Shown here: piece by piece, positions 11,856 through 23,500 of the stretch
Position numbering within the stretch: position 1 is the stretch's first letter
Layout: the number at the start of each line of letters is the position of its first letter
NCBI GenBank assembly: GCA_964017125.1
Contig: OZ024903.1
Location: 87,306,122 to 87,370,121 of the forward strand
Origin: Flabesymbios commensalis
Taxonomy: Eukaryota; Annelida; Polychaeta; Terebellida; Flabelligeridae
Direction: 5' to 3'
Length of the DNA: 64,000 nt
Program-made: the position numbers and the translations under genes
Notes under the pieces: model-generated
Databases searched by the model: none
Seen by the model: the letters and a program-made list of their open reading frames with translations, nothing else
Told to the model about the DNA's origin: nothing

Positions 11856-12102
11856 TTAACCCTTACTGCACGGGGATAGATTTTAGTCGTCATAATCCGA
11901 CGTCTGTAGACGTCAGATTCTGACGCCTAAAGTCGATCCCCACACTGTGAGAGTAAAAATATTTTTAATGGCCGTAGACACATAACATAGGTATTCAAAC
12001 GGATCGGTAAGAGCAAACTTAGGCAGTTATGAAGATTTCAAATTGAAAAAAACCCTTTGGTTGCGATTTTTTCACAAAATAATTCAGCGCTTTAAGGGTT
12101 GA
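11856..12102 (-). mobile_element. Family C MITE, full length
   Basis: Bounded by TTAACCCTTACTGCACGGGG at 11856 and CAGCGCTTTAAGGGTTGA ending at 12102. Next to the left end lies the long hairpin (GATTTTAGTCGTCATAATCC against GGATTCTGACGCCTAAAGTC-like bases) around TGTAGACGTCAG. TTAA bounds with CCCTT termini are the hallmark of piggyBac-type elements. There is no transposase, so it is non-autonomous. The right TTAA has mutated to TTGA. Confidence 0.85.
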
Positions 12103-12489
12103 TAAGACAACTCTGCTAATTCTATACACATTTATAGAAGGGCAGATAGAAAGGCTAGAAAAGGCTCTAGGCGTGATTAGCACTTAAAGAGTTAAACTGA
12201 GCTTCTCATTTCCATCCACGTTGCTATACAGACGTGCTACGCAATGCCCACATCAAGGTGAATAAAACTTACCTAAAGAACAAGCAGACATGTAATATAC
12301 AACAGGAGAGCTCTAAGTATCTTTGTTTTGTGGAATTAATTATGTTACTTTATGTTGATTGTTCTCGTAAAAAAATGATTTTGTATATTGGACATGTTTG
12401 AAGCCAAAATAAATTCTCAAAATAACTTGTAACGCTAAAATGTGCAATTATTTTTTTTCCCCATTTGAAATTGTGGAACTTAGCCAAAC

Positions 12490-12703
12490 ATATTGTCGTT
12501 TTTATTATGTCTTATTTGCCGACCAAATCACTGATATTGGGAATGAAATGACTGTTTAAACATCAATATTTGTAAATGTTTAATCTCAAATTAAACACAT
12601 ATGAGTAATTTTCAGCTCACTTAAAATTGTGGTTCGCGGTATCGAGACACAGCTCCGAGTAGGTGAACATTCAAATCAATTAACTTAGCAAGATAAGGAT
12701 TAA
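12490..12703 (+). mobile_element. Family B MITE
   Basis: Shares TTGGGAATGAAATG, AAACATCAATATTTG and CTCAAATTAAACACATATGA with the other B copies, then a decayed hairpin (CACTTAAAATTGTGGTTCGC ... GAGACACAGCTCC) and the end TTAGCAAGATAAGGATTAA. The left end is uncertain. Confidence 0.65.
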
Positions 12704-12774
12704 ACGCCTGTAGACGTGATTGTCATTTTAAGGGCTAAAATAGAGATAGCTGCATAAACCTCACTACTATTAGG

Positions 12775-12850
12775 AAATGATATAAAAAACGTGTGCCACC
12801 ACGTCATCAACCCTTTAGGCACCATTGCCACCAGGCCATCAACCCTTTAA
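12775..12850. repeat. Short tandem duplication containing CATCAACCCTTTA
   Basis: GCCACCACGTCATCAACCCT and GCCACCAGGCCATCAACCCT occur about 40 bases apart. This looks like duplicated terminal sequence of a CCCTTT-ended MITE. Confidence 0.6.
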
Positions 12851-13034
12851 GTACTCTTGTAACTAAAATAAGCAAAACCAAGCAAAGTAGAATGGTTCAG
12901 AGCTTTCAATAAGCGTTTTTGAAATGATATCGTTTTTAATGAATCGGATCGTTTTATTAATCTTGAGGATGTTGAAAAAGGAATTTTGCATTCACATTTC
13001 AATGAGAATGAGGATAAGAATAAATATACTAGTG

Positions 13035-13289
13035 TTAACCGTTTAGCCGCCATATTAATAATTGTAATTTTAGCTATGCTCTTGAAGTTGTGTGTCGCGG
13101 ACCCAATCCACAACTTCAAGCGAGTAAAAATTATTAAGATTTGACAAAATGGAGGGGAACTCTTTTTAAATCTTGCTGATTGGTGTTACCTTTTTTTATC
13201 TTGAACATGTTGAAAAGGTGAGGATTAATGTACTAATAAAAAAAATTTAAAAAAACAAAAATAATCGGGATCGGCGGTTAAAGGGTTAA
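13035..13289 (-). mobile_element. Family B' MITE, full length, TTAA-bounded
   Basis: Bounded by TTAACCGTTTAGCCGCC (13035) and GGCGGTTAAAGGGTTAA (ending 13289). In reverse it contains TTTTATTAGTACATTAA, CTCCATTTTGTCAAATC and the TTGAAGTTGTGGATTGGGTC hairpin, as at 38591 and 57328. Terminal inverted repeats of about 15 bases support a piggyBac-type MITE. Confidence 0.85.
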
Positions 13290-13526
13290 GAGGGTTCACA
13301 AAGATGAATAAATGTGACTGACGTCTTCAATCCTCCGTCCTGTTAATGGTTCAGATAATTACCCCTAGCTGTAACTGGGGCGTTACTTTAAGTAATCGGT
13401 ATGTTCATAACGACTCATTTAAAGCTCATTTAAATTAGGCAAATGACCTTGAACGAAATAATAATGGCAGAGAAACAAATATTGACACATTTTAAATCGC
13501 ACACTACAGTTCTCAAGACTCCGTAA

Positions 13527-13612
13527 GGTCACGTGGGCCAATCACATCGAATCACGTGTCTCCTATTCAGTCTGTTATTGGCTGTGATATGTTCACCAGC
13601 TGTGATTGGCGA
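13527..13612. promoter_or_regulatory. Cluster of three CCAAT boxes and two CACGTG E-boxes
   Basis: CACGTG at 13530 and 13553; CCAAT at 13538 (plus), 13577 and 13605 (minus). The first E-box and CCAAT are only two bases apart (CACGTGGGCCAATCA). Paired NF-Y and USF-type sites of this layout are common in animal promoters. No transcript or convincing exon follows, so this remains a motif-based suggestion. Confidence 0.3.
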
Positions 13613-13900
13613 AATGAGTGTTTTAAATTCAAGGAGATCCATTCTAAACCACATATATTGGTAGAGTTTGATGCAGTGATTCAACATGTAAATCGGTTAT
13701 TTTCTAGAAAAACATACTATGACCAATATCTGAATAAAATTGTACTTGACAAATCCGGTTTTGGTGTGATACTTAAAACTCATTCATTTTAATTCAATGT
13801 GTATATTTTAACTCGCCAGTGCATAAAGGGTCACGGTGTGACATATGATTCTTACAATATGGCTCGCTGCCGTGTGTAACGTTTGTAACCAAGTAATTGG

Positions 13901-14009
13901 CCTGAAAACACGACGCATCCAGCCAGTGCTGAGTTAATGCTGGGGAAGCGTCGCAGACGCTGCCCCAGCATCAACCCAGCATTGGCTGAATGCGTCGTGT
14001 GTCTCCTGG
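13901..14009. mobile_element. Family A palindrome, near-complete
   Basis: Centre AAGCGTC, GCA, GACGCT with arms CCAGTGCTGAGTTAATGCTG and CAGCATCAACCCAGCATTGG. Outer ends GAAAACACGACGCA and TGCGTCGTGTGTCTCCTGG pair as well. Arms match at nearly every position over more than 40 bases. Confidence 0.85.
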
Positions 14010-14101
14010 TTATCAGTAACGCGTCATAAATATGACTAGTTGACGTCATAATCGGGCGAGAACACGCCTAGTCAGTGGGCCCACCTGGACGGCTGTGTAA
14101 T

Positions 14102-14163
14102 GCCAGAAGGCAGTGACTGCTAACTATTCCAGCGAGCATTTACTGCCTTTTGGCTTTGCGCGG
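14102..14163. mobile_element. Family D hairpin, diverged
   Basis: CCAGAAGGCAGTGACTGCTA and GAGCATTTACTGCCTTTTGG pair imperfectly around AACTATTCCAGC. The end GGCTTTGCGCGGC matches other D copies. Confidence 0.65.
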
Positions 14164-14210
14164 CCCACGAGGTACATGGCGCCTAGTCAGTGGTCGAGAC
14201 AGGTCTCTTG

Positions 14211-14429
14211 TTAACCGTTGTCCCGCTGGAGCCGCCTTTATACGTTTTCCATACAAAAACTAATTAAATCACAGTTATTGGGAACGAAATGCGTGTTTCA
14301 ACATCAAGATTTCCACGTGATTGCTCACAAATTAAACTAATAGAAGTATTTTTCAGTGGGTTGCGGTGGAGAGACGTAACTTCAAGTAGGTGAAAGTTAA
14401 ATTATATAATTTAACGCATAAGGGGTTGA
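14211..14429 (+). mobile_element. Family B MITE, full length
   Basis: Starts TTAACCGTTGTCCCGCTGGA and ends ACGCATAAGGGGTTGA. The body carries AGTTATTGGGAACGAAATG, CAACATCAAGATTT and the hairpin, whose left arm is shortened to GTGGGTTGCGGTGG before AGACGTAACTTCAAGTAGG. Confidence 0.75.
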
Positions 14430-17109
14430 TAATGACATCAAGTTTTGCAATATCAATATCATGCTCCGTGGATAGCTTGTTTTGAAGCACCACCGGGCTT
14501 TCGTAAGCACCAGTGATGACTGTTCTATTCCGCTATATTATGATCAGAGGTGTCTACTGGCCCTGCAGGGTGAAGACAGCTGTCAGGCTCATGTGGGTAA
14601 TCACGGTGTAATACATTATGTTAAGCAATTGGTTGCCAAAATTGGCCCCGCCCATCTGACACAAGCTGAGGTATAAACCATATGACAGATCGAGCACTAT
14701 AAACAGACATATATTACAGTAGGTTTTCATCTGTCACAAATCTCTGTCAACACATATAATCAAATTGAACTCAAGTAACCATGATTAGAAAACGGTTTAT
14801 TCTGTCCAAACTCGGAGCATACACGGTATACTAGCAACCAGTTGTATTTATTTTATATGTTTCTACTCTTTCCACAATGTATACTTATAATGATATGTAG
14901 TTATTTTATCTCTGGTTTTGGCGCGGGAAACATATTATTATGTATATTATTTTTTATAATCGCAGATGGTATCAGATTCTGTGATGAAATCAATTGCAAG
15001 AAAACATTATGACTAAGAATATAGCTAAATCTGTCAATACAACGCTGAGAAAATAAATATTCATTATGAAAAAACAAACCGTTTTCTTACCTTTCAGAAA
15101 CTCACACCACATTTGCATATTTTATGACTTCGCAGCGAATATATATATTTATGTCAATATTATTATATTAGGCCCTATATTGAGTCAATACTGGACAAAA
15201 AACAATACTAATTGCATATTTTTCTTGCATCACTTCATGTGATGTATTGGCTGATTTCAGTTCAATATACCAAGGCAAGACGATTAATAAAGCCATGCTG
15301 TGATAAATATCAATCTAGGGTATAATGAATCACCTGGTGGGTAATTTACGAGGTTTTGGCAATCTACATTTGCTTATATTTCTATGAATAATTTATACGA
15401 AACTGTATTGTGCATATGATATATACGTGTGTTGCCTATTATTCCTATGGTAACAGTTCGAATCACTTTTGTAACTTTCTAAGAAAATCTGCATGGTAAA
15501 GTTATTTTGTAATTAATTAGGGCATTAGATTGGTGACCATAGCATTGGGAAGGTTAACTAGAAACTGGGACCCTTCTGGTGTAATGACCATTAAAACGCG
15601 CTCTGTCCAAATAATCTGCTTTCATGTCAGTCAGTAATGAGTGAAGATGGAATGATGTCACTGATAAAAGACATGAAGGAACAAAAAAAACTGTATTAGG
15701 GAAACATTATAGCTTGTGGCATAAAGTCCAAAATCGCTGGGTTTATCCACCCCTGAAATATACTAATTTTCTATCTCCATTCCGTGCATATTTGATTCTG
15801 ATTTTAATTTATGGGACTTGGATACTGTGTTTTAACTATTCAAAATTAAAAAATAGTAATCAAATAGTGATTACTTACTAATTATTTGAAAATTTTGAAA
15901 ATATGTAAGACCAATATATAGTTATAATATTAATTATTTCTTGTTGCTTACGTTTTTAAAATGAACGCATATTCATATTTAACGATATACATCTACCAAG
16001 AATAATCAGCATTAGGAAAATAGTTATTATCATCATTTATTTTGTTACCTTGAATACGTAATTTTGGCTATTTTTCTATATCACTTTAAGCACCCTGTCA
16101 AGTAAATGTAGGCCCCTACCACTTCCCTTTTTTTAAGATAATAAATGGAGAAGAAAATGGTAAAACAAAGAGGTTCTTTGTCATCGATCATATTATTTGA
16201 TAACTAAATTATATATAGTTAGTTTATTGTAGCTGTAGTTTATCTTTGTGTATGTCATTGACGTCAGCAAATACTCATATGTCATAACCAACATGCTGTG
16301 TGTTCATACTGGGATAACAATCAAATACACGGCTCCTTATTACATATATTCAAAAAATAATCACAGACACACAGTTATTTTTATGTTAGGTACATGTACA
16401 AGAATTAGTTTTAAAAGGTGGATTTACATGCGAATCAGACATAAAAGCAAGTTATTTTATATGATAACATTTTGTATTTCTTCCCTTCTGAATAAAAATA
16501 ATTTCAGGGGAAACACGAAGGTTTTTAAAGGGGAAATTTATATAGAAAAGGTTATTTCACTCAAGCGCATCAAGGTGATAGTCCAATGTTGTCTATATCC
16601 TATTATTATATTATTTTACATCTTTATTTCAACTACAAATGGTATTTGAAATTGTTTAAAACATTATAAGTGACGTTATTCTGTTTTAATTGACAACATG
16701 CACAAAATCTCACTAAACACCACAAATATTGTGCTAGACATGTTTCTGAACGCCATAATATACAATTTTGTTATTTGTAAGTGCGTTAAATCAGGCCTGT
16801 TTCAATATAATATTCGGTGAAATCTGTAATTCTAAAGCTGAAAATATATTTCGATTGTATTACATTTACATAAACATCATGTATTTTTTTATCACGCTGA
16901 TCTATTCAAAACTCTTTATAATAAACATAATTATATAAATCGACCACAAAATGTAAGTTCATGTTAAAAAAAATAATCGTTATTTTATTATGACGAATAT
17001 TTATAGTGACTGTTTAATTAACTATAACAAGTGGGTCTAAGTAACTGTTCATATTTTACAAATCAGCAGTGAATGTGTCGATTGTACTTTCAACATATCC
17101 TAAGAGTTA
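14430..17109. other. 2.7-kb interval with no recognised element
   Basis: The longest repeat-free stretch. It is AT-rich. The 133-codon frame at 16248-16649 has no domain, no splice context and a composition expected of AT-rich noncoding DNA. No member of families A-F was found here. Confidence 0.5.
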
Positions 17110-17400
17110 TTGACCCTTGTGCTGCTGTGAATATATATACGGCGTCAAGAAAGGTAAATATAATATTTTGTAGTGGATGCTCATTTATCCCTTAAACCTC
17201 CAGTGGTTCCGATAATGTTTGTTTTTCTAGTTTTTATTCGCGCATTAAATATCAGTTGCTGAACATGTATCAACATTATTTCAAAATCTTTGACCTCCAT
17301 TTTCTCAAATGTGAATAATTTCCACTGACTTGAAGTCGTGGATCGCATCAGCGAGACACAATTTAAATTGGGATAAAATTTCAAATAAAATTTGAAAAAA
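17110..17400 (+). mobile_element. Family B' MITE, diverged
   Basis: TTGACCCTTGTGCTGCTGTG-like left end, then GCGCATTAAATATCAGTTGC, CCTCCATTTTCTCAAATGTG and the hairpin CTTGAAGTCGTGGATCGCAT / AGACACAATTTAAATTGGG. The right terminus is not resolved. Confidence 0.6.
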
Positions 17401-17795
17401 ATCAAATCATTTTATATGGACAATGTCTACTTTTCATAAATAGATATATTTTTCGTCACTTGAAGCTGAAGATTGTGCTAACAATTCCAGCTACAAATAA
17501 CCGTATGAAAAATTCAGCAACACGATCATGGTTAAAAATGAGATAATTTATGCGGGTTCAAAGGCAAAGTGACATAATTTGTCATAAATCATAACTATTG
17601 TGATCGCCCTTGACACATATTAAAGTGCAGGTGTAATAAATGTTCTGGAAAACTAGATTTTATTGTGGATATATATAGGTTATGTCACAAATACCTCATG
17701 TTAGCTAGAAGATATCGCAATTCAGCTATATTTCGTTCTAGAAAAAAATCAAATAGCTAGATGTCGGAACTATGTACACGTCACGGATCAAGATT

Positions 17796-17821
17796 GTCAC
17801 ATGACGAGCCTGTCACATGAC
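17796..17821. promoter_or_regulatory. Paired GTCACATGAC sites in a 16-bp tandem duplication
   Basis: GTCACATGAC occurs at 17796-17805 and 17812-17821 as part of TGTCACATGACGAG repeated twice. The word is a palindromic E-box of the M-box type. Function is not shown. Confidence 0.3.
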
Positions 17822-17987
17822 GAGATTGACCCATCACCGCCGTCACTCAGCTGTTATTTAAACTAGGGGATAGAATATCAGACTTGGGCTAATGTCACTC
17901 ATTTGTAGGGGTGATTATGTTACTATTTTTGCGTCAGAAATATAGATAAATAATATATAGCAGAGCACCTTTTTATATCCAATGAGT

Positions 17988-18002
17988 GGGGGGGGGGGGG
18001 GG
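17988..18002. repeat. Poly-G tract
   Basis: Fifteen uninterrupted G residues after CCTTTTTATATCCAATGAGT, which may be a decayed family F arm. Confidence 0.85.
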
Positions 18003-18427
18003 TTGTTCCTTGAAATATATAAAGAAATATAATTATGACAAATATAATTATGAAGAATCAATCTGTAAGTGTTTTTTTGGTTTCTTTAAATAAGAAATAA
18101 AATCGGGTTTTGAAATATCTAAAAATATCCTGAATTCTCTATGCCAAGTATTCCCATGCCTGATACGTGAGTGCATAAAGGTCAGTCACTGAAGATTGCA
18201 CCATTTTGATTACTATAGGTAGTCTGAAATGAGCATTATCCATCATTTTTAAATGCTAATGATTACATGTACATTGTATTTGTACGGCCTACCAGCGGCA
18301 TCCAGCCTTAAAATTATCGTTTTTAATGCTCGTCAATTTACAATAAATACTACAAAATGAAAAACTTATACGTTACAACATAATAATACTATATAGCACA
18401 GGAAACATATGGTATGTAGGAGGATGA

Positions 18428-18518
18428 CCTATACTGCTGTGCAAATTCAAAAGGCAGTATCTGATTTATTTTCAAGTAAACAATTACTACCTTTTAGATT
18501 CGCATGGTAGCATAGTAT
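18428..18518. mobile_element. Family D hairpin, diverged
   Basis: CTATACTGCTGTGCAAATTC, AAAAGGCAGTATCTGATT, TTCAAGTAAACAATTACTAC and TTTTAGATTCGCATGGTAGC form the full D layout with several mismatches, including the CTATACTGC outer end. Confidence 0.7.
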
Positions 18519-18605
18519 AATAGTCGTTATTGTGAGTACATAAATTACCCACCATGCACCGTACCGTGACCGGTCGAATGACCTTCACCGTGACTAGACT
18601 GCCTG

Positions 18606-18715
18606 CTCAGCAAACACAAAACACTCACCTAAGCTTGTTTTAGTGTTGGACCAGCGTAGTAGACGACAGACCAGCATTAATGCAACATTAGGTCAATTTA
18701 TCCTGGATTGAGCTA
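18606..18715. mobile_element. Family A palindrome with CAGCAAACAC end, right arm decayed
   Basis: Left end TCAGCAAACACAAAACACTC, arm TTTTAGTGTTGGACCAGCGT, loop AGT, AGACGAC, then ACCAGCATTAATGCAACATT. Pairing is only partial on the right. Confidence 0.65.
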
Positions 18716-18719
18716 TTCC

Positions 18720-19830
18720 TACAATTACCAACCACATAATAACTCTATACATCGATTTTCTATAATTATACAGACTACGTTGACCTACATACCTGGATAA
18801 TTTACTTTTTTGTTCATTAGGTGTAAAAAAAATGTAAAAAAGATAATTTTGATCAGTTACAATGGTACTTGATTGGCTACAAGTGGAATTCTACGTGTGG
18901 GCCCATACAGTTGTCCGTTTTACTTGATAAAAAAAACATTTTAAAACCTGTTTTTCGTCAGGAATGGTGTATGAATCGCAATGCAAGTTAGTTCAAAAAT
19001 ATTAATATTTCATCTGATAATAGTACCTCACATTCCAAAAATGTTAACGTTGTTTAATTTGTTTTTCTATATATGTTGGGCGGTTGTCTCACAAAGCTAT
19101 GTGTGAGAGTATTTAATACTATGTACATGTATGTCCGCGCTGCCAAATTATAGATTATTTCAACATCCTTCGCCAATTTGACTGTTCATTTCGTTGTATC
19201 GAATTATATGGGCATTATGAAGTTCACATGTATTTGACTTAAGTTAACTTTCCTGAATGAAAAGAGTATTTAGGGTATGGACCCACAGTTCACGAAGAAT
19301 GTCTGATATCAGTCCCCCGTTTATTTTATCAACCCATTTTTCATGAAGGAGGGCTGAATCTATTCAAATACCTGGTGCATGCAGTACTAGATGCTGTTCG
19401 TTAATAATGACCCTGTCACATTTAGCCGGATTAGCCCCACGGACAATGTCATTTCATTGTCCGAAAAATAGCTTCATGTTCGGTGATGTTCGTTACATCT
19501 ATCAGATATATTTGGTTTTTTCCCTGTGTATGTCCTGAACATGTCCGTTATTCTTCCGTATTAGCTCAGTCCAGTGATGATTGTTGCTCAGTGCGGCCGA
19601 GTGTGTCATGGCCATTACACTAAGCTTTCCTGTTTGTCCTCAAGGTCGTCTGCACCACTTAATGAACATTGTTCTGGGTAGACCTGTGGGCTGCCAAAAG
19701 ACTGTCATATATAATGAGGTCTAATTGACCAGTAGGGTGTCTATCAGGGGTGTCTAAGTACAGGGGCTGCCCCATATCACACTGCAGGCTAACACCGCCG
19801 TCTCATCATCCTGCAATATCCACACTGTAC
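18720..19830. other. Interval without recognised repeat or gene
   Basis: A 22-base inverted word, GGACAATGTCATTTCATTGTCC without its last two bases pairing elsewhere, sits near 19440. Nothing else stands out. Confidence 0.5.
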
Positions 19831-19831
19831 C

Positions 19832-19934
19832 AACATAACACAAGATGCTCACATAATGTCGATTTACTGCTGGCACAGCGTCTGCGACGCTGGGCCAGCA
19901 GTAAATCGACATTATGCAAACATCTCTAGTTGGG
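19832..19934. mobile_element. Family A palindrome, 31-bp arms
   Basis: Arms 19851-19882 and 19886-19917 (ATAATGTCGATTTACTGCTG ... AGCGTC) pair with a single mismatch around loop TGC. The outer arm (ATAATGTCGATTTACTG) is peculiar to this copy, yet present on both sides. Confidence 0.85.
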
Positions 19935-20610
19935 TGTGAGACCGTGAACATTTCTATCTTTAATATCATCATCATGATGAACATGTACTTATCCATCAGA
20001 CTATTACCTTAATCTCTCAACCCTGGAAATAAGTATATACATATCGCCTCGTATATGATAGCAGCCACAGGGATGCATATGTCAATCATTAGAATGGCAC
20101 TTAGAACACCCTGTCTGCCAGGTGATGTTAGGGCTGTTCCAGTAACCACCCCTCCCCCCTATGGATTGCAATTTAAATTGCAGAAATCTTTGTCTTTGGG
20201 CCACCACATAGGCCGGATTTTAGGAATTTTTTAGCATTAGTCCCAGAAATTTCCTCATGGCTTATATACTGTCAGTAAACCATCACCTCGGAAATAGCTC
20301 TTGACAACACACCACACCCACATAAAAGTGTACATTCAGGACAACCATGCCTTCCGGAATTAAACATTTTCTGTATGCCACCAGCACCGTCCCTGGAAAA
20401 AAAAAATTGTCGTCCCTTGGGGGGATTCTTGTTAGAACAGCCCTTACACAGATCAAAAGGATTGTATACCTAAAAATATATAATTATATATAAATATTGT
20501 AGTTAATCCAAGGGAAATCGTATTGTGACTCGCTATGTTTCAGATTAAACTATATTTAGGGACAAAAGGATAATGTTTGTTGAAATAAAACAAATCAATG
20601 TTTTTGGCAA
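19935..20610. other. Interval without recognised element
   Basis: No repeat family or plausible exon found. A GGACAATTTTTT-like low-complexity part lies near 20400. Confidence 0.45.
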
Positions 20611-20612
20611 TG

Positions 20613-20765
20613 TGTTCGTCTCCTTAGACAGCGTTGCGTGGACTGTCAAACAGGTCGCAGAGGCTGTGTGAGTTTCGAGTCCTGTGTCTGGAGGGCATTG
20701 TCATCTATGTCATCTCACCATCCTCATAATGCTCTTCTTGTCCATTTTAGCCGGTATGTGCATGC
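20613..20765 (+). mobile_element. tRNA-derived SINE, 5'-eroded
   Basis: GAGTTTCGAGTCCTGTGTCT (B-box region), GGAGGGCATTGTCATC, CATCTCACCATCCTCA and CCATTTTAGC match the second half of the dimeric SINE at 27441 and 30861. The A-box half is poorly kept. Its 3' tail passes directly into the (ATTC)n array. Confidence 0.7.
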
Positions 20766-21316
20766 AATTCATTCTCTCATTCTTTATTCATTCTTTATTC
20801 ATTCATTCATTCATTCATTCATTCATTCATTCATTCATTCATTCATTCATTCTTTCATTCATTCATTAATTCATTCATTCATTCATTTATTCATTCATTC
20901 ATTCATTCATTCATTCATTCATTCATTCATTTATTCATTTTTTCATTCATTCATTCATTCATTCATTCATTCATTCATTCATTCAGTCATTCATTCATTT
21001 ATTTATTGATTCATTCATTCATTCATTTATTTATTTATTCATTTTTTCATTCATTCATTCATTCATTCATTCATTCATTCATTCATTCATTCATTCATTC
21101 TTTCATTCATTCATTTATTCATTCATTCATTCATTCATTCATTCATTCATTCATTCATTCATTCATTCATTCATCCATTCATTCATTCATTCATTCATTT
21201 ATTCATTCATTCATTCATTCATTCATTCATTCATTAATATATTCATTCATTCATTCATTCATTCATTCATTCATTCATTCATTCATTCATTCATTCGTTC
21301 ATTCACTCATTCATTC
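20766..21316 (+). repeat. (ATTC)n tetranucleotide array, ~550 bp
   Basis: About 138 units with scattered substitutions (TTTATT, CTTTC, AGTC). Frames here encode only His-Ser-Phe-Ile repeats and are not genes. It begins exactly at the 3' tail of the SINE at 20613, whose relatives end in ATTTCATT or ATTCATTTTATTTT, which suggests growth from a SINE tail. Confidence 0.95.
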
Positions 21317-21394
21317 GTGAAGCAAGTCAAAGCGCTGTTTAAAGGAATCACATGTCTGAAATATAGTGATTGAACAATAATGAGTGATAGTAAG

Positions 21395-21547
21395 ATAGTA
21401 AGAGGTAGCGTGCTGGGCCTCAGACCTCCAGGGTTTGAATTTCGAATCATGTGTCCGGAGAGCATTGTCATTTCACTCATCTCACCTGGCCCAATTTAGC
21501 TTGTATGTGGACAAAGGTGGCCTAAAGCCCGATTCATTTTATTTTCA
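21395..21547 (+). mobile_element. tRNA-derived SINE (second module only)
   Basis: AGAGGTAGCGTGCTGGGCCT (A-box region), AGGGTTTGAATTTCGAATC (B-box region), GTGTCCGGAGAGCATTGTCA, CACCTGGCCCAATTTAGC, ACAAAGGTGGCCTAAAGCCC and the tail ATTCATTTTATTTTCAT. About 15 bases of the middle (ATCCTCAGGAGG region) are deleted relative to the copy at 30861. Confidence 0.85.
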
Positions 21548-21898
21548 TCACGTTATCTTATCGCAATTATATATATAATCGCAATTATACCAACCAAGCA
21601 TAACACCTCAAAAGGGCATCATTTCTTTGCAATGTGCGATGTACGTAACGTAGTGTATTCACTTTTTTAGCTCACTTATTGGTGAGTTTTTATGCCTGGT
21701 ATTTTTTGCTCTGGTAACATGCTGCAAAGTTTTGCTTTCTTCACTATCCCATGTTAACGACATAATAAAAAATATGACCGTAAAGTACATCTGTGGCACA
21801 ATAAGAAGACAGCTTTGCAATATTGTATATATTCAAGCTGCATCACGTGATAGCAGCACCCCTCAACAGGGGTGGATCCCACAAAAATATAGAAAGTT
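21548..21898. other. Interval without recognised element
   Basis: Short AT-rich stretch with no family match. Confidence 0.45.
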
Positions 21899-21985
21899 GA
21901 CGCAATGCTTGGCTATGTTGGGCCACCATCTTCAACGCTGGCCGAACATTAACTCAGCATTGCTTCAACATCTGTTTTTTGCTGT
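21899..21985. mobile_element. Family A palindrome, moderately decayed
   Basis: GCAATGCTTGGCTATGTTGG, GCCACCATC, TTC, AACGCTGGCCGAACATTAAC, TCAGCATTGC. Arms pair with several mismatches. Confidence 0.65.
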
Positions 21986-22440
21986 ATCACCTTAGACACT
22001 CGATCAGTGCTGATTTCTTAGGATGACCCAATAAACCACACCACAGCGTTGCTCACCTGCTGCGAACACTCAAAACGTAATGATTGTTGTTCTGCCAGTA
22101 GTAAAAGTCATTCATCTGTGGGCAAAACCACTATAGCTAATCGTATTTGTTGCTGCATAAATTATGTCATTCAATATATTATGCATATATCTGCGCTGAA
22201 AATTATCTAACTTTCAATGTGTATTTCTAGGAATACATAAACATTTGAATGGTCAGACTATATATCTTGCATAAATTGAATGAATGATGGCCCAAGTGAC
22301 CTGAGTATACTGAGCTCTATATTGTAATTTACAACCAGTAATTTGTCATTTTTATCATTTTAAAAGTAATAGTTTTTTATCATTTTTATTTTTGTAAAAG
22401 AAAATGCTTTACAAGATAACGTGGGTGATCTGGGAAATAA

Positions 22441-22600
22441 TGAATGAGATTCTGGGCACCTTTGTTCGTCCACATGCTAAACTGGGCCCTGAGTGAATGA
22501 TGGGGATATGAATCAGATATCATTGTTACCAGACACAGTATTCAAGCTTGGAACCCTGGCAGTCTGAGGTCGAGCACGCTAACTCTTTGTCACTGATGCT
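22441..22600 (-). mobile_element. tRNA-derived SINE, decayed
   Basis: In reverse order: GCACCTTTGTTCGTCCACAT, CTAAACTGGGCC, CCAGACACAGTATTCAAGCT, CCCTGGCAGTCTGAGGTCGA and GCACGCTAAC match the SINE at 27441. The tail side carries TGAATGA. Confidence 0.75.
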
Positions 22601-22890
22601 GATTGTATACTTGAGTTTTTTATGAGTGGGCTTTGTAAAAACACCATATTTCTTTGAAACCTAAATATGGTGAGCGAGGGACGACCAAGCAAACACACAA
22701 CGACCTGGAAAATTGCCTAATTTTGAGTTGAAATAAATTTCATTTACATCAGCTAGAACTACAATGCAATAATAGAGTTTTTCAAACACCACTTATTAAT
22801 ATATGACAAGACGTTTTATTGTAGTGCTTTATTTTCAATGTCGAAAAATTTCAAGGAATGAAAATTATCAGCTAGGTTTTCTAAGCCATG

Positions 22891-23003
22891 CCCAGCAAAC
22901 ACAATACATTTATATAACATTTGTACAACATCGGGCCAACATCTTCGACGTTGGTCCAACATTGTACAAAATAATGTTGCACAAATTGTTCGTGTTTGCT
23001 GGG
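22891..23003. mobile_element. Family A palindrome with both CCCAGCAAACAC ends
   Basis: CCCAGCAAACACAATACATT at the left, CGTGTTTGCTGGG at the right. Centre CAACATC, TTC, GACGTTG with GGGCC / GGTCC. One arm carries an extra ATAATGTTGCACA segment. This copy defines the outer ends of the family. Confidence 0.85.
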
Positions 23004-23269
23004 TGGTGAAGGTGTGAAATTGGCCGCGATGAGGCGCTTGAGTAATCTACATGGACAAAATTATATTTAGATACTAGTATACTCAAGAAAAACATATCTT
23101 CTAAATTATTATATTGGAAGGAGAAAAGGGAATCTTCAACGTCGAGAGGTAACTCTTTAAATTGGCTCAATGATTTAAATTAGCCAACTGGTCGCAGAAA
23201 AATTACGAAATATTACTTTGCAATAACGCAGAACAGGACAAATGTATTGCCGTAGATGATGGTGTTTCA

Positions 23270-23500
23270 GATGGTGGACGCTGCTCATTTGGCCACACTT
23301 GTGACACTTGTCAAGCACTTTAATCCAGGTAACAGGTAGGTGGGGCGGGTCCGGGCCGCGGATAAGGCTGATAAATCAGCCTGAGATGGGGCAGGTTTAT
23401 GGGGAAGGTCCGTGCGTCCTGGATCCCGCCTGGCAGCCGGCCGGGACAGGGGACAGTGACCCCGGACATAAGTACCCTCAACACACCTGTGCCCTGCCAG
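23270..23500. other. GC-rich segment with a GATAAG dyad
   Basis: GC-rich with CpG. AGGCTGATAAATCAGCCT (23367-23384) is an 18-base inverted repeat beside GGATAAGG. No exon is supported; overlapping frames on both strands are composition effects. Confidence 0.3.

Noticed and set aside
19436-19458. GGACAATG-TCATTT-CATTGTCC inverted word
   Set aside because: Only eight-base arms and single copy; expected by chance in 64 kb.
20638-21320. Two frames of 104-123 codons rich in His-Ser-Phe-Ile
   Set aside because: Translation of the (ATTC)n array and its SINE.
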